Of a stretch of 64,000 nt of DNA, positions 26,617-37,085 are shown one piece after another (positions within the stretch are counted from its first letter, which is position 1; the number at the start of each line of letters is the position of its first letter). A program made the translations under genes and the position numbers. The DNA is from an uncultured Pelagibacteraceae bacterium (GTDB taxonomy: Bacteria; Pseudomonadota; Alphaproteobacteria; Pelagibacterales; Pelagibacteraceae), in NCBI GenBank assembly GCA_902532195.1, contig CACAHE010000002.1, positions 1 to 64,000 of the forward strand, written 5' to 3'. The notes beneath the pieces are model-generated. The model was not told where the DNA came from and did not search any database. It saw only the letters and a list, made by a program, of their open reading frames with translations.

Positions 26617-27609
26617 ATGTTTTATTTGAAAAGAATTGTATTTAGTTTTTATTTATTAATTTCTATTTTATTTACAGTAAATGCTTACTCTGAAACTAAT
26701 GAAATTAGCACTATTTTAGAAACTATTCAAAAAGATTTAAAAACTTTGGAGAAGGCAGTATATTCAGACAGTTTTTCTGTTAGCAATAACGAAACCGACT
26801 CAAGTCAAAGTTTAAATAGTAATTCAGAAGATGTGTTGACTAGACATTTATTAAAGCTATCAGAGATAGAAAAACAATTTCAAGAACTCACTAATAAGTT
26901 TGAAGAAATAAATTTTAAATTAGATAAACTTTCTACAAGATTATCAAAAGTTCAAGCAGATAACCAATTAAGATTTCAACAGCTGGAAACTAAATCAAGT
27001 GTAATAAATCAAAGTACCAATAATCAAATTTCTTCTTCAGATAACAACAGTGAAAAAATTTTACCAGGATCGTCAGAGCCTCAAGACCTAGGTTCAATAT
27101 CTTATAAAGACACAGAAACAAATTTAGAAAATCAACAAACCCAATCTATAGACACAACATCTTTAGTAGTTACCGAAACTTTTGAATCTGAAGAAAAAAT
27201 ATTACCTGAGACTACTCCAAAAAAACAATATGATTTTGCAACAAGTTTTTTAAAAGTTGGCGATTATAACACTGCAGAAAGAGCATTTAGAGAATTTGTT
27301 TTAACAAATCCAGAACATGACTTAGCAGGTTCTGCACAATATTGGTATGCAGAGACATTTAGAATTAGACAATTATATACTGATGCTGCGTCAGCTTACT
27401 TAGAAGGATATCAAAAATATCCAAAAAGCGAAAAGGCTCCTATAAATTTATTAAAACTTGGAGTATCATTAGTTCAGATTGGAGAAAAAGATCAAGGTTG
27501 TTTAATGATTTCAGGAGTTACAAAAGAATATCCTGAAGCTAATCAATCTGTTCTTCAAAAAGCTAAATATGAAGAAAAAAAGTTTGAGTGTAAAAAAAAT
27601 AATTCATAA
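26617..27609 (+). CDS. cpoB: CpoB/YbgF-like periplasmic TPR protein
   Basis: A 330-residue secreted protein: hydrophobic signal (residues about 5-24), coiled-coil region (about 85-130, the trimerisation segment), a Ser/Thr/Asn-rich linker, and C-terminal TPR repeats (YDFATSFLKVGDYNTAERAF and later units). CpoB couples Tol-Pal constriction with peptidoglycan synthesis. It follows pal as in most proteobacteria but lies behind a terminator. Its last 41 bases overlap tilS. Confidence 0.85.
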   Translation: MFYLKRIVFSFYLLISILFTVNAYSETNEISTILETIQKDLKTLEKAVYSDSFSVSNNETDSSQSLNSNSEDVLTRHLLKLSEIEKQFQELTNKFEEINFKLDKLSTRLSKVQADNQLRFQQLETKSSVINQSTNNQISSSDNNSEKILPGSSEPQDLGSISYKDTETNLENQQTQSIDTTSLVVTETFESEEKILPETTPKKQYDFATSFLKVGDYNTAERAFREFVLTNPEHDLAGSAQYWYAETFRIRQLYTDAASAYLEGYQKYPKSEKAPINLLKLGVSLVQIGEKDQGCLMISGVTKEYPEANQSVLQKAKYEEKKFECKKNNS

Positions 27610-28624
27610 AAATTTAGTTAATAATTTAAAAAAACCTAAAATAAAACTTGTTTATAGTGAATTTAAAAAGCCACTAAATTCAAAAAAATTAGCAGTTGCT
27701 GTATCAGGCGGAGCTGACAGTTTAGCACTAGCTTATTTAGCAAAATGTTATTCAATATTAAATAAGGTAAAAATAAAATTTTATCATTTAGATCATAAAT
27801 TAAGACATAATTCTGGGGAAGAAGCTAAATTATTAAAATATAAATTAAAAAAGTTTGATATAAATTGTAAAATTCTAGTTTGGAAGGGAAAAAAACCTAA
27901 TTCAAATATACAATCTATTGCTAGAGAAAATAGATATAAATTAATTATCAAAGAAAGTATTAAAGATAGGATTAATACAATTTTAGTTGCGCATCATATT
28001 GAAGATTTATATGAAAGCTTTCTTTTAAGATTATTAAGAGGGTCTGGATTAAAAGGCTTAGCTTCATTTAGTGCACTTAACACAAAAGCAAAACATAATT
28101 TAAATATTAATATTTTAAGACCATTAATTGGTCAGAGTAAAAATGATTTACTTTATATTGTAAAAAATACATTTAACTTTTATTTAAAAGATCCCTCTAA
28201 TGAAAATAAATATTTTAAAAGAATTAGAATTAGACAATTAATTAATAATTTAAAAAAAGAGGGATTAAATGAAAAAAAATTGAAAATGACAATTAAAAAT
28301 TTATCAGATTCAAATATAACAATTGATCATTATGTTAAAGAAAATATGAGATTAAACTCAAACTTATCAATATCTAATAATAAAATTAAATGTATGATAA
28401 GAAATGAATTTTTTGAACAACCGAATGAAGTAACATTTAGGTCGTTCGGAGAAATTTTAAAAAAAATAAGTGGCAAATATTACTCACCAAGGGGCAAAAG
28501 TATTTCAAACGTTCTAAATAGAATAAAATCAAAAAAACTAAATAAGATGACTTTATCAGGATGTATTATTGAAAAATTGAACAATTCATGGATTATTTAT
28601 GCAGAAAAAAGCAAAAAAAATTAA
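27569..28624 (+). CDS. tilS: tRNA(Ile)-lysidine synthase
   Basis: A 351-residue N-type ATP pyrophosphatase that changes cytidine 34 to lysidine in tRNA-Ile(CAU). The P-loop SGGADS (46-51), DHKLRHNS and the HHIEDLYESFLLRLLRGSGL segment are diagnostic. The C-terminal part is short. The ATG at 27569 gives a 41-nt overlap with cpoB; no later ATG precedes the P-loop, only a TTG at 27584, so a real overlap is likely. ftsH follows, the usual tilS-ftsH order. Confidence 0.92.
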   Translation: MKKKSLSVKKIIHKNLVNNLKKPKIKLVYSEFKKPLNSKKLAVAVSGGADSLALAYLAKCYSILNKVKIKFYHLDHKLRHNSGEEAKLLKYKLKKFDINCKILVWKGKKPNSNIQSIARENRYKLIIKESIKDRINTILVAHHIEDLYESFLLRLLRGSGLKGLASFSALNTKAKHNLNINILRPLIGQSKNDLLYIVKNTFNFYLKDPSNENKYFKRIRIRQLINNLKKEGLNEKKLKMTIKNLSDSNITIDHYVKENMRLNSNLSISNNKIKCMIRNEFFEQPNEVTFRSFGEILKKISGKYYSPRGKSISNVLNRIKSKKLNKMTLSGCIIEKLNNSWIIYAEKSKKN

Positions 28625-28627
28625 AAA

Positions 28628-28642
28628 TGTCACAATTTGACA
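28628..28642. repeat. Inverted repeat TGTCA-N5-TGACA in the ftsH promoter region
   Basis: A perfect 5-bp inverted repeat with a 5-bp spacer, 36 bp before the ftsH start and overlapping a TTGACA -35-like hexamer (28637-28642). A TAATTC at 28659 sits 16 bp further on as a possible -10. The repeat could be a repressor or activator operator. This is inference from position and symmetry. Confidence 0.4.
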
Positions 28643-28677
28643 CTTGTTTAATATAGAATAATTCTTAATTTATACTT

Positions 28678-30570
28678 ATGAATTTTAAAAATTTAATTAT
28701 GTGGGTCATAATTGTCTTTCTGACAATAGGTTTATATAATATGTTTAAATCACCTCAAAACTCTGTAAATCAAAAAAACGATATTATATTTTCAGAATTT
28801 TTATCAGAAGTTGAAAATGGAAGAGTTGTTCAAGTAGAAATACAAGGCAACAATATTAATGGAATAATGTCAGATGGAAAAAAATTTTCTACTTATTCAC
28901 CTAATGATCCAAACTTAATTGAAAAACTTTCTGAAAGAGGAGTTAGTATTTCTGCGGCGCCAACCGATGAAAAAATGCCTTCACTACTTGGAGTTCTATT
29001 ATCATGGTTTCCAATGTTATTATTAATTGCAGTTTGGATATTTTTTATGAGACAGATGCAAGGAGGAAAAGGTGGGGCCATGGGCTTTGGAAGATCAAAA
29101 GCAAAAATGATGAATGAATTAAAAGGAAAAGTAACTTTCAATGATGTTGCAGGAGTAGAAGAAGCAAAAGAAGAAGTAGAAGAAGTCGTAGAATTTTTAA
29201 GAGATCCTAAAAAATTTAGTAGATTGGGAGGAAAAATTCCAAGAGGCTGTCTGTTAGTTGGTCCTCCAGGAACTGGTAAAACATTGTTAGCCAGAGCTAT
29301 TGCAGGAGAAGCGGGAGTTCCTTTTTTTACAATATCAGGATCAGATTTTGTTGAAATGTTTGTTGGAGTAGGTGCATCAAGAGTAAGAGATATGTTTGAG
29401 CAAGGAAAAAAACATTCTCCATGTATAATATTTATTGATGAGATAGATGCGGTTGGAAGAAGTAGAGGCGCAGGTCTTGGCGGTGGAAATGATGAAAGAG
29501 AACAAACATTAAACCAGTTACTAGTTGAAATGGATGGATTTGATACCAATGAAGGTGTTATTATAATTGCAGCTACGAACAGGCCAGATGTTTTAGACCC
29601 AGCTTTATTAAGACCTGGAAGATTTGATAGACAGGTTGTAGTTTCGCTTCCAGATATCATCGGTAGAGAGAAAATATTAAAAGTGCATTCAAAAAAAATC
29701 ACGATGGCATCAGATATAAATTTAAGGACTGTAGCTAGAGGAACACCTGGATTTTCTGGAGCCGATTTAGCAAATTTAGTAAATGAATCTGCTCTTTTAG
29801 CTGCAAGAAAAAATAAAAGATTAGTTACGAACCAGGAATTTGAAGAGGCAAAAGATAAGGTGATGATGGGTGCAGAAAGAAGATCAATGGTAATGACAGA
29901 AGATGAAAAAAAATTAACTGCATACCACGAAGCAGGACATGCAATCGTAACCATTAACGAAAAAGCAGCCTACCCAATTCACAAAGCTACAATTATTCCT
30001 AGGGGAAGAGCACTTGGAATGGTTATGCAATTACCTGAAAAAGATGAAGTATCTCAAACTAGAGAACAATTACACGCTCAAATGGCAATAGCAATGGGTG
30101 GAAGAGTAGCTGAAGAAATTATATTTGGGGAAGATAAAGTAACTACTGGAGCATCAAGTGATATTGAACAAGCAACAAAAAGAGCTAGAGCAATGGTTAT
30201 GAGAGCAGGATTAAGTAAAGAATTAGGCCCAGTTGCTTATGGTGAAAACGAGGAAGAAGTTTTTCTAGGACGATCAGTTGCTAGACAGCAAAATATGTCA
30301 GAGGAAACAGCGAAAAAAGTTGATGCTGAAATTAGAAAATTTGTTGAAAAAGGATACGAAAGAGCAAAAACTATACTAAACGAAAAAATTGAAGACTTAC
30401 ATAAATTAGCTAAAGCTTTATTAACTTATGAAACTCTTACTGGTAGTGAGATAGAGGATTTAATTAATAAAAATATTTATCCATCAAATAAAGAAGATTT
30501 AAAAGTTGAGGAAAAAGAACAAAGCTCAGCATTAGGATCAATTGGATTAAAACCAAAAATAGTTCATTAA
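28678..30570 (+). CDS. ftsH: FtsH, membrane AAA+ zinc protease
   Basis: A 630-residue membrane-bound protease that removes misfolded membrane proteins and short-lived regulators. Two helices (about 5-20 and 104-124) bracket the small periplasmic domain. The AAA domain has Walker A GPPGTGKT (195-202), Walker [10 protein letters not shown] and the second-region-of-homology arginines (RPGRFDR). The zinc motif HEAGH is at 414-418. hflK and hflC at the other end of the window encode its usual membrane modulators. RpoH, encoded at 35060, is a classical substrate. Confidence 0.98.
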   Translation: MNFKNLIMWVIIVFLTIGLYNMFKSPQNSVNQKNDIIFSEFLSEVENGRVVQVEIQGNNINGIMSDGKKFSTYSPNDPNLIEKLSERGVSISAAPTDEKMPSLLGVLLSWFPMLLLIAVWIFFMRQMQGGKGGAMGFGRSKAKMMNELKGKVTFNDVAGVEEAKEEVEEVVEFLRDPKKFSRLGGKIPRGCLLVGPPGTGKTLLARAIAGEAGVPFFTISGSDFVEMFVGVGASRVRDMFEQGKKHSPCIIFIDEIDAVGRSRGAGLGGGNDEREQTLNQLLVEMDGFDTNEGVIIIAATNRPDVLDPALLRPGRFDRQVVVSLPDIIGREKILKVHSKKITMASDINLRTVARGTPGFSGADLANLVNESALLAARKNKRLVTNQEFEEAKDKVMMGAERRSMVMTEDEKKLTAYHEAGHAIVTINEKAAYPIHKATIIPRGRALGMVMQLPEKDEVSQTREQLHAQMAIAMGGRVAEEIIFGEDKVTTGASSDIEQATKRARAMVMRAGLSKELGPVAYGENEEEVFLGRSVARQQNMSEETAKKVDAEIRKFVEKGYERAKTILNEKIEDLHKLAKALLTYETLTGSEIEDLINKNIYPSNKEDLKVEEKEQSSALGSIGLKPKIVH

Positions 30571-30576
30571 TTTATA

Positions 30577-31629
30577 ATGCAGAAATATTACACAAGAGCG
30601 TGTAATTTTTACTACGGAAAAAATTCAGAACTTAAAGTAAAAAATAAACTTTCGCTACCACTAAATGGTGACAATAATATTTCTTTTGACCATTTAGAAA
30701 TTATCACAAGAAAATATAAAAAAAAAATTCATATCAAAGATATCAACAAACAAAATAAAACTATTAAAAAAAATTTAAAAGAAGATTTAAAAATTTTATT
30801 AAAAAAAAAAAAATTTAAAAATTTTAATTTAAAAAAAATACCAATATTAATGGGAGTTATAAATTTAACACCTGACAGCTTTTCTGATGGTGGAAAATAT
30901 AATAAAAATAACAAATCTTTTCATCATGCAAAATATTTAATTAAAAAAGGCTGCAAGATTTTAGATATTGGTGGTGAATCTACAAGACCCGGTTCTAATG
31001 AAGTTAAAAAACAAAAAGAATGGAAAAGAATTGTCAAAACAATAAAAAAAATAAATAAATTAAATCAATTTATTTCTATAGATACAAGAAAAAGCTGGAT
31101 AATGGAAAAAGCGATAAAATTAAATGTGAATATGATTAATGATGTGTCAGGGCTTAACCATGATTCTAATACTATAAATATTTTAAAAAAAACTAATATT
31201 CCTTTTGTAATTCATCATATGCAAAGAAACCCAAAAATTATGCAAAAAAATCCTTTATATAAAAATGTCGTTTTGGATATATATGATTTTTTTGATAAAA
31301 CTATTCGTAAAATAAGAGCAAAAGGTATTAAGCATAAAAATATTATTTTAGACCCGGGTATAGGATTTGGTAAAAACTTGAAACATAATATTACCCTAAT
31401 AAGCAATATTTCTATTTTTCACTCGCTGGGATTTCCTATATTATTAGGAGTTTCTAGAAAAAGATTCATTAAAGATTTATCTGGAGAAAATGATAGTAAA
31501 GAAAGGATAGGTGGAACTATATCATCAAATTTGTTTGCATTAATGCAAGGTGTTCAGTTTTTAAGAGTCCATGATGTAAATGAAGTAAATCAAAGTATAA
31601 AAGTTTTTAAATCTTTAAATTTTAAATAA
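30577..31629 (+). CDS. folP: Dihydropteroate synthase
   Basis: A 350-residue folate enzyme joining p-aminobenzoate with 6-hydroxymethyl-dihydropterin diphosphate. The core has MGVINLTPDSFSDGGKY, DIGGESTRPGS, SIDTRKS, NDVSG and DPGIGFGK in order. About 85 residues precede the first motif, a Lys-rich extension longer than in E. coli but usual in alphaproteobacteria. It is 6 nt after ftsH and overlaps glmM by one base, the conserved ftsH-folP-glmM order. Confidence 0.95.
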   Translation: MQKYYTRACNFYYGKNSELKVKNKLSLPLNGDNNISFDHLEIITRKYKKKIHIKDINKQNKTIKKNLKEDLKILLKKKKFKNFNLKKIPILMGVINLTPDSFSDGGKYNKNNKSFHHAKYLIKKGCKILDIGGESTRPGSNEVKKQKEWKRIVKTIKKINKLNQFISIDTRKSWIMEKAIKLNVNMINDVSGLNHDSNTINILKKTNIPFVIHHMQRNPKIMQKNPLYKNVVLDIYDFFDKTIRKIRAKGIKHKNIILDPGIGFGKNLKHNITLISNISIFHSLGFPILLGVSRKRFIKDLSGENDSKERIGGTISSNLFALMQGVQFLRVHDVNEVNQSIKVFKSLNFK

Positions 31630-32960
31630 TGTTAAAAAAATACTTCGGGACTGATGGAATAAGAGGAAAAGTAAATCAAGGAAATATTAATGGAGAAATG
31701 TTTTTTAAATTTGGTTTAGCTGCCGGAACATACTTTAAAAATTTAAAAAAAAATAAACAAATAGCAATTATTGCGAAAGATACTAGATTGTCAGGTTATA
31801 CCCTGGAACCAGCTTTAGTTTCTGGTCTCGCATCAGCAGGCATGCATGTTTTTACTTTGGGACCTTTACCAACTAATGGACTGGCAATGTTAACAAAAAA
31901 AATGAGAGCTAATATGGGAATTATGATTACAGCTTCTCATAACCCCTACTATGACAATGGATTAAAATTGTTTGGACCTGATGGTCTAAAACTTTCTGAT
32001 AAAATTGAGAAAAAAATCGAAAAATTAATAGACTCAAAAATTGTAAAAAATTTATCTAGGCCAGAAGTTCTTGGGAGAGTAAAAAGATTAGAGGATGCTA
32101 ACGAAACATATATTGAAATATTAAAAAAAAACTTTCCAAAAAAATTTAGTTTAAAAGGAATAAAGATTGCAATAGATTGCGCAAATGGAGCGGCTTATAA
32201 GTCAGGACCAAAACTTTTTAAATCATTAGGTGCAAAAGTTTACAACATCGGAACTTCTCCAAACGGATTGAATATCAATCAAAAATGTGGCTCAACCTTC
32301 CCAAAAAAAATCAAAAATTTAGTCAAAAAACATCGAGTAAATCTAGGCATATCTTTAGATGGAGATGCTGACAGGATAATTTTATGCGATGAAAAGGGAA
32401 AAATAATTGATGGAGATCAAATAATTGCAATGCTGGCCAATAGATGGAAAAGAAAAAAAATACTTAAAGGTGGAGTGATTGGGACATTAATGTCAAATTA
32501 TGGTTTAGAAAAATATTTTAAAAATAAAAAAATTAAATTCATTAGAGCTAATGTTGGAGATAGATTTGTGAAGGAAAAAATGCAAAAAAATAATTTTAAT
32601 TTGGGTGGAGAACAGTCTGGACACATAATCCTTGGTAAATTTGCTACAACTGGAGATGGTTTACTTGTAGCTTTAGAGGTTTTATTTTCGATGAGAAAAG
32701 GAAAAAAAGCTAGCGACTTATTCAATATGTTTAAACCAACACCTCAAGTTTTAGAAAATATAGCAGTTAAAGATAAATTAATTATCAATTCTAAAAAATG
32801 TAAAAAAGCAATTAGGCTGGCATCAAAATTAATTAAAAATAATGGCAGGATGCTCGTGCGTAAGTCAGGAACTGAGCCAAAAATTAGAGTTATGGGCGAG
32901 TCAGAAAATAAAGTATTATTATTTAAATGTATAAATTTAGTTAAAAGGTCTATTAAATAA
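31629..32960 (+). CDS. glmM: Phosphoglucosamine mutase
   Basis: A 443-residue mutase converting glucosamine-6-phosphate to glucosamine-1-phosphate for UDP-GlcNAc, peptidoglycan and LPS. The phosphoserine S103 lies in TASHNP, the Mg loop is DGDADR, and the C-terminal phosphate loop is RKSGTEPKIRV. Length is normal. It begins on the folP stop codon and is followed by thiD after 1 nt. Confidence 0.97.
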   Translation: MLKKYFGTDGIRGKVNQGNINGEMFFKFGLAAGTYFKNLKKNKQIAIIAKDTRLSGYTLEPALVSGLASAGMHVFTLGPLPTNGLAMLTKKMRANMGIMITASHNPYYDNGLKLFGPDGLKLSDKIEKKIEKLIDSKIVKNLSRPEVLGRVKRLEDANETYIEILKKNFPKKFSLKGIKIAIDCANGAAYKSGPKLFKSLGAKVYNIGTSPNGLNINQKCGSTFPKKIKNLVKKHRVNLGISLDGDADRIILCDEKGKIIDGDQIIAMLANRWKRKKILKGGVIGTLMSNYGLEKYFKNKKIKFIRANVGDRFVKEKMQKNNFNLGGEQSGHIILGKFATTGDGLLVALEVLFSMRKGKKASDLFNMFKPTPQVLENIAVKDKLIINSKKCKKAIRLASKLIKNNGRMLVRKSGTEPKIRVMGESENKVLLFKCINLVKRSIK

Positions 32961-32961
32961 A

Positions 32962-33774
32962 TTGAAACCTAAATCTAAAGTACTAGTTATCGCTGGCTCA
33001 GATTCCTCAGGAGGTGCTGGCATTCAAGCAGATATAAAAACTATTACTTCACTAGGATCGTATGCAATGACAGCAGTTACAGCCATTACCTCTCAAAATA
33101 CGCAAGGTGTAAAATCTATATTCTCTGTTCCTGCAGCAGATATATCAAAACAAATTGAATTTACTTCCAAAGATATAAAGCCCGATGCAATTAAAATTGG
33201 AATGCTACACTCTAAAGGTATTATTAAATCGGTTTTAAAATCTTTAAAAAAAATAAATGCAAAAAAAATAATTTTAGATCCTGTAATGGTTGCAAAAGGA
33301 GGAACAAGATTAATTAATACCCAGAGTATAAAGATACTTAAATTAAATCTTATAAAAAAAGTATCTTTAATAACCCCAAATATTCCTGAGGCTGAAATTT
33401 TAACTAATACAAAAATAAATACTTTAGAAGATATGATTAAATCTGGAAAAATATTACTAATGTTGGGAGCTAAAAATGTTTTAATTAAAGGTGGTCATTT
33501 GAAATCAAATATAATGCAAGATGTTTTATTATATGGAAAAAAAATTTCAATATTTAGAAATAAAAAAATAAAAACAAAAAATACTCATGGTACGGGATGT
33601 ACTTTATCAAGTGCCATAGCTACATATTATTCATGTGGAAAAACATTAAACACATCTTGTTATATGGCAATTAAGTATGTTAACCATGCAATAAAAACAG
33701 GACCAAATTATGGAAAAGGCCACGGACCAATAAACCATTTGAATATAATAAACATAGATAAAAATTTTAAATGA
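32962..33774 (+). CDS. thiD: Hydroxymethylpyrimidine/phosphomethylpyrimidine kinase
   Basis: A 270-residue ribokinase-fold enzyme that phosphorylates HMP twice for thiamine synthesis. [17 protein letters not shown] at the N-terminus and the C-terminal anion hole and catalytic Asp region ([15 protein letters not shown]) define the family. The start is TTG at 32962. The stop overlaps the purA start by 4 nt. Its product feeds ThiE encoded at 13526. Confidence 0.95.
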   Translation: MKPKSKVLVIAGSDSSGGAGIQADIKTITSLGSYAMTAVTAITSQNTQGVKSIFSVPAADISKQIEFTSKDIKPDAIKIGMLHSKGIIKSVLKSLKKINAKKIILDPVMVAKGGTRLINTQSIKILKLNLIKKVSLITPNIPEAEILTNTKINTLEDMIKSGKILLMLGAKNVLIKGGHLKSNIMQDVLLYGKKISIFRNKKIKTKNTHGTGCTLSSAIATYYSCGKTLNTSCYMAIKYVNHAIKTGPNYGKGHGPINHLNIINIDKNFK

Positions 33775-35063
33775 GAAATATAGTTGTAGTAGGATCACAA
33801 TGGGGAGATGAAGGAAAGGGAAAAATTGTAGATTGGCTATCAAGTGAAGCAGATGTAATAGTAAGATTTCAAGGAGGACACAACGCAGGGCACACTTTAG
33901 TTATTGATGGCGTTACATATAAATTAAGATTATTACCTTCTGGAATAGTTAGAAAAAATAAAATTTCTATAATAGGTAATGGTGTTGTAATTGATCCTTG
34001 GGCATTAGTTGAAGAAATTGATGAAATAAATTCAAAAGGTGTAGAAGTTACAAAAAATAATTTAATAATTTCAGAATCTGCAAATTTAATTTTACCTTTT
34101 CATAGAGAAATTGATGAAATTAGAGAAGATGCAGCAGGAAAATCTAAAATAGGTACAACAAGAAGGGGCATTGGTCCTGCCTATGAAGACAAAGTAGGCA
34201 GAAGGTCAGTTAGAGTAATGGATTTAGCTTCAGAAAAGAGTATTGATGAAAGATTAGACTCAGCTCTTTTTTATCACAATCTAATAAGAAAGGGTCTTGG
34301 AAAAGAAATTTTTCAAAAAGATAAAATTAAAAAAGACTTAATTGAAATAGCTCCAAAAATATTAAAATTTTCACAAGCAGTTTGGAAAAAAATTGATGAA
34401 TTTAAATTAGAAAAAAAAAAAATTTTGTTTGAGGGTGCTCAAGGTATATTGCTTGATGTTGACCATGGAACCTATCCATTTGTTACATCATCCAACACAG
34501 TCGCTTCATCCGCAGCTACAGGATCTGGTTGTGGTCCAAATTCTATTGATTATGTTTTAGGAATTACTAAAGCATACACAACTAGAGTTGGGGAAGGTCC
34601 TTTTCCTACAGAATTAAATGATGCCGTAGGGGAGACACTTGCAAATAAAGGAAAAGAATTTGGGACAGTTACTAGTCGAAAAAGAAGATGTGGATGGTTT
34701 GATGGAGTACTTGTTAAACAAACCATAAAAATTTCTGGAATTAATGGAATTGCTTTAACTAAACTAGATGTTCTAGATGAATTAGACGAAATTAAAATGT
34801 GTATTGCTTATAAACTTAATGGTAACGAAATTGGTTATCTTCCTGCTTCTGCAGAAGAACAATTTAAAGTAAAGCCTATTTATAAAATTTTTAAAGGTTG
34901 GAAAACTTCAACGAAAGGTATTAAAAATTTTGGTGACCTTCCTAATAATGCTAAAATTTATATAAAGGAATTAGAAGCTTTCTTGGAAACTAAGGTGTCT
35001 AGTATTTCTACAAGTCCAGAAAGAAAAGATACTATATTAATTGAAGATCCTTTTAAGATTTAA
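33771..35063 (+). CDS. purA: Adenylosuccinate synthase
   Basis: A 430-residue GTP-dependent enzyme that makes adenylosuccinate from IMP and aspartate in AMP synthesis. The P-loop-like GDEGKGK (12-18) with catalytic D13, and QGGHNAGHT with H41, are present, as are the IMP loop [15 protein letters not shown] and the [10 protein letters not shown] segment. It ends the plus-strand run begun upstream; the convergent rpoH stop overlaps its last 4 bases, and no terminator is visible between them. Confidence 0.97.
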   Translation: MRNIVVVGSQWGDEGKGKIVDWLSSEADVIVRFQGGHNAGHTLVIDGVTYKLRLLPSGIVRKNKISIIGNGVVIDPWALVEEIDEINSKGVEVTKNNLIISESANLILPFHREIDEIREDAAGKSKIGTTRRGIGPAYEDKVGRRSVRVMDLASEKSIDERLDSALFYHNLIRKGLGKEIFQKDKIKKDLIEIAPKILKFSQAVWKKIDEFKLEKKKILFEGAQGILLDVDHGTYPFVTSSNTVASSAATGSGCGPNSIDYVLGITKAYTTRVGEGPFPTELNDAVGETLANKGKEFGTVTSRKRRCGWFDGVLVKQTIKISGINGIALTKLDVLDELDEIKMCIAYKLNGNEIGYLPASAEEQFKVKPIYKIFKGWKTSTKGIKNFGDLPNNAKIYIKELEAFLETKVSSISTSPERKDTILIEDPFKI

Positions 35064-35962
35064 TTTGCTGATAAAAGATTTTTTGATTTAGCAGAATTTA
35101 ACATATGTTTCTGTAATTTTTCAAAAGCTTTATTTTCAATTTGTCTTATTCTTTCTCTACTAATTTTATATTTTTTACTTAAATCTTCTAGTGTAAAAGG
35201 TTCATCGCTTAGTCTTCTAGAGTATAAAATTTCTCTTTCTCTATCGTTTAATATTTTAATAGAGTCTTGCAAGAGATCTTTTCTTTGCTCCATCTCCTCT
35301 TTTTGAGCAAATTTAAGTTCTTGATCCATTTCACTATCTACAATCCAATCTTGCCATTGATCCCCATCTTCTCCAATTGGAGCGTTCAAAGAATGTTCTT
35401 TTCCACTAAGTCTTCTATTCATTGAAACCACTTCATCCTTGCTCACAGAAAGCTTTTGAGCTATTTCATTTGCATGTTCATCTTTTAGATCACCTTCAGA
35501 ACGAGGAGCTATTTGATTCTTAATTTTTTTCAAATTAAAAAATAATTTTTTCTGGGCTGTTGTTGTTCCTATTTTTACAAGGCTCCAAGATCTTAAAATA
35601 TATTCTTGAATAGAAGCTTTAATCCACCACATTGCATAAGTTGCTAATCTAAAACCTTTTTCAGGTTCAAATTTTTTTACTGCTTGCATTAAACCAATAT
35701 TTCCCTCTGAAATCATTTCATTCACTGGAAGGCCATATCCTTTATATCCCATTGCTATTTTAGCTACTAAACGTAAATGACTTGTAACAAGTTTTTCAGC
35801 AGATTTTAAATTTCCAGTATCTCTCCAATTTTTTGCTAACATATATTCTTCTTCCGCATCTAGCATTGGAAATTTTTTTATTTGTGCCAAGTAAGCAGAC
35901 AAACCTCCCTCGTTAGATAAAGCCGGTAAGTTGTAGTTTTTTGTATTAGATGTCATTTTCAA
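35060..35962 (-). CDS. rpoH: RNA polymerase sigma-32 (heat-shock) factor
   Basis: A 300-residue sigma-70 family factor. Region 2 includes [21 protein letters not shown] followed by the -10-binding [16 protein letters not shown]. The RpoH box QKKLFFNLK (137-145), unique to sigma-32, identifies it. Region 4 has the helix-turn-helix [21 protein letters not shown]. It directs heat-shock transcription and in other bacteria is degraded by FtsH. A 38-nt gap separates it from rluD upstream on the same strand. Confidence 0.96.
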   Translation of the reverse strand: MKMTSNTKNYNLPALSNEGGLSAYLAQIKKFPMLDAEEEYMLAKNWRDTGNLKSAEKLVTSHLRLVAKIAMGYKGYGLPVNEMISEGNIGLMQAVKKFEPEKGFRLATYAMWWIKASIQEYILRSWSLVKIGTTTAQKKLFFNLKKIKNQIAPRSEGDLKDEHANEIAQKLSVSKDEVVSMNRRLSGKEHSLNAPIGEDGDQWQDWIVDSEMDQELKFAQKEEMEQRKDLLQDSIKILNDREREILYSRRLSDEPFTLEDLSKKYKISRERIRQIENKAFEKLQKHMLNSAKSKNLLSAN

Positions 35963-36000
35963 TGTTTATTTAATAAAGATAAATAATTTTACAATGCTTT

Positions 36001-36981
36001 TTATTTACACGCTTTTCCTAGTTTTTTTAGTATATTTTCTAAATTTTTTGGCAGATTTGATTCAAATTCTAATTTTTTATCAGTTCTGGGGTGAATAAAA
36101 CCCAAAACTTTAGCATGTAAAAATTGTCTTTCCAAAGATATAATATTACTTTCAAGTTCAGCATCTATATTTTTAATTTTTTTAAATTTTTTCTTATATT
36201 TTTTATCTCCCAAAATACAGTTTCCTTTAAAACTCATATGAACTCTAATTTGATGAGTTCTCCCAGTTTCAAGTTTACATTCTATAAAACTAAAAGTGGG
36301 TATATTTTTATTTTCAAAAACTTTAAGTGTTTTATAATTTGTAATTGCTCTTTTCCCTTTAATAACACTTACTTCCATAAGCTGTCTATTTTTAGAACTT
36401 CGTTTAATATATGTATCAATCTTCCCACTTTGCGGCCTAAGCTTTCCCCAAATTAATAATTGATAAATTCTTTTAATTGTATGTTCACTAAATTGTTTGG
36501 ATAATTTTTCGTGTGAAAAATTATTTTTTGCAACAACTATTAATCCAGAAGTTTCCTTATCAATTCTATGAACAATTCCTGGTCTAAGTTTGTCCCCAAT
36601 ACTTGATAAATTTTTACTATCGTAATTTATCAATGCGTTTACTAATGTTTTATCATAGTCTCCTGCACCGGGGTGCATAGATATACCTGAGGGCTTGTTT
36701 AATACTATAAGATCTTTGTCTTCATAAATTATATCTAATTTAAAGTTATATGGTTTAAGCGAAGCTTTACTGGGCTCAGGAATTTCAAGGCTTATAGTAT
36801 CTCCAATTTTTATTTTTTTTGATGGGTCTTCTATAATAATATGGTTTACTTTTAATCTTTTGTTTAAAATTAAATTTTTAATTCTAGTTCTGCTTAGATC
36901 TTTTTCATTATTTGATATAAATTGATCTATCCTTTTACCTTGTTCATTAACGTTAACAATTAAATTGATGGTATTTTTCAT
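36001..36981 (-). CDS. rluD: RluD-type 23S rRNA pseudouridine synthase
   Basis: A 326-residue RluA-family enzyme. The N-terminal S4-like RNA-binding domain (KRIDQFISNNEKDLSRTRIK) is followed by the catalytic domain with RIDKETSGLIVVAKN, whose Asp is the nucleophile. The length and S4 domain fit RluD (helix 69 positions) rather than RluA. The start faces away from tRNA-Arg with only 23 nt between. Confidence 0.92.
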   Translation of the reverse strand: MKNTINLIVNVNEQGKRIDQFISNNEKDLSRTRIKNLILNKRLKVNHIIIEDPSKKIKIGDTISLEIPEPSKASLKPYNFKLDIIYEDKDLIVLNKPSGISMHPGAGDYDKTLVNALINYDSKNLSSIGDKLRPGIVHRIDKETSGLIVVAKNNFSHEKLSKQFSEHTIKRIYQLLIWGKLRPQSGKIDTYIKRSSKNRQLMEVSVIKGKRAITNYKTLKVFENKNIPTFSFIECKLETGRTHQIRVHMSFKGNCILGDKKYKKKFKKIKNIDAELESNIISLERQFLHAKVLGFIHPRTDKKLEFESNLPKNLENILKKLGKACK

Positions 36982-37004
36982 AAATTATAATAATAATACT
37001 ATAT

Positions 37005-37081
37005 GCGCTTGTAGCTCAACTGGATAGAGCGCCAGATTTCGGCTCTGGAGGTTCAGGGTTCGACTCCTTGCGAGCGCACCA
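37005..37081 (+). tRNA. tRNA-Arg (UCG)
   Basis: A 77-nt cloverleaf. GCGCTTG (37005-37011) pairs with CGAGCGC, followed by A73 and an encoded CCA ending at 37081. The anticodon loop TTTCGGC gives anticodon UCG (codon CGA). The T-loop GTTCGACTC is standard. The convergent gene at 37086 ends 4 nt after it. Confidence 0.96.
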
Positions 37082-37085
37082 GCAT

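Noticed and set aside
28893..29954. 353-codon open frame on the minus strand inside ftsH
   Set aside because: It is fully antisense to the highly conserved FtsH AAA domain, and its product is a Ser/Pro/Asn-rich string without motifs. It is a shadow of biased codon use.
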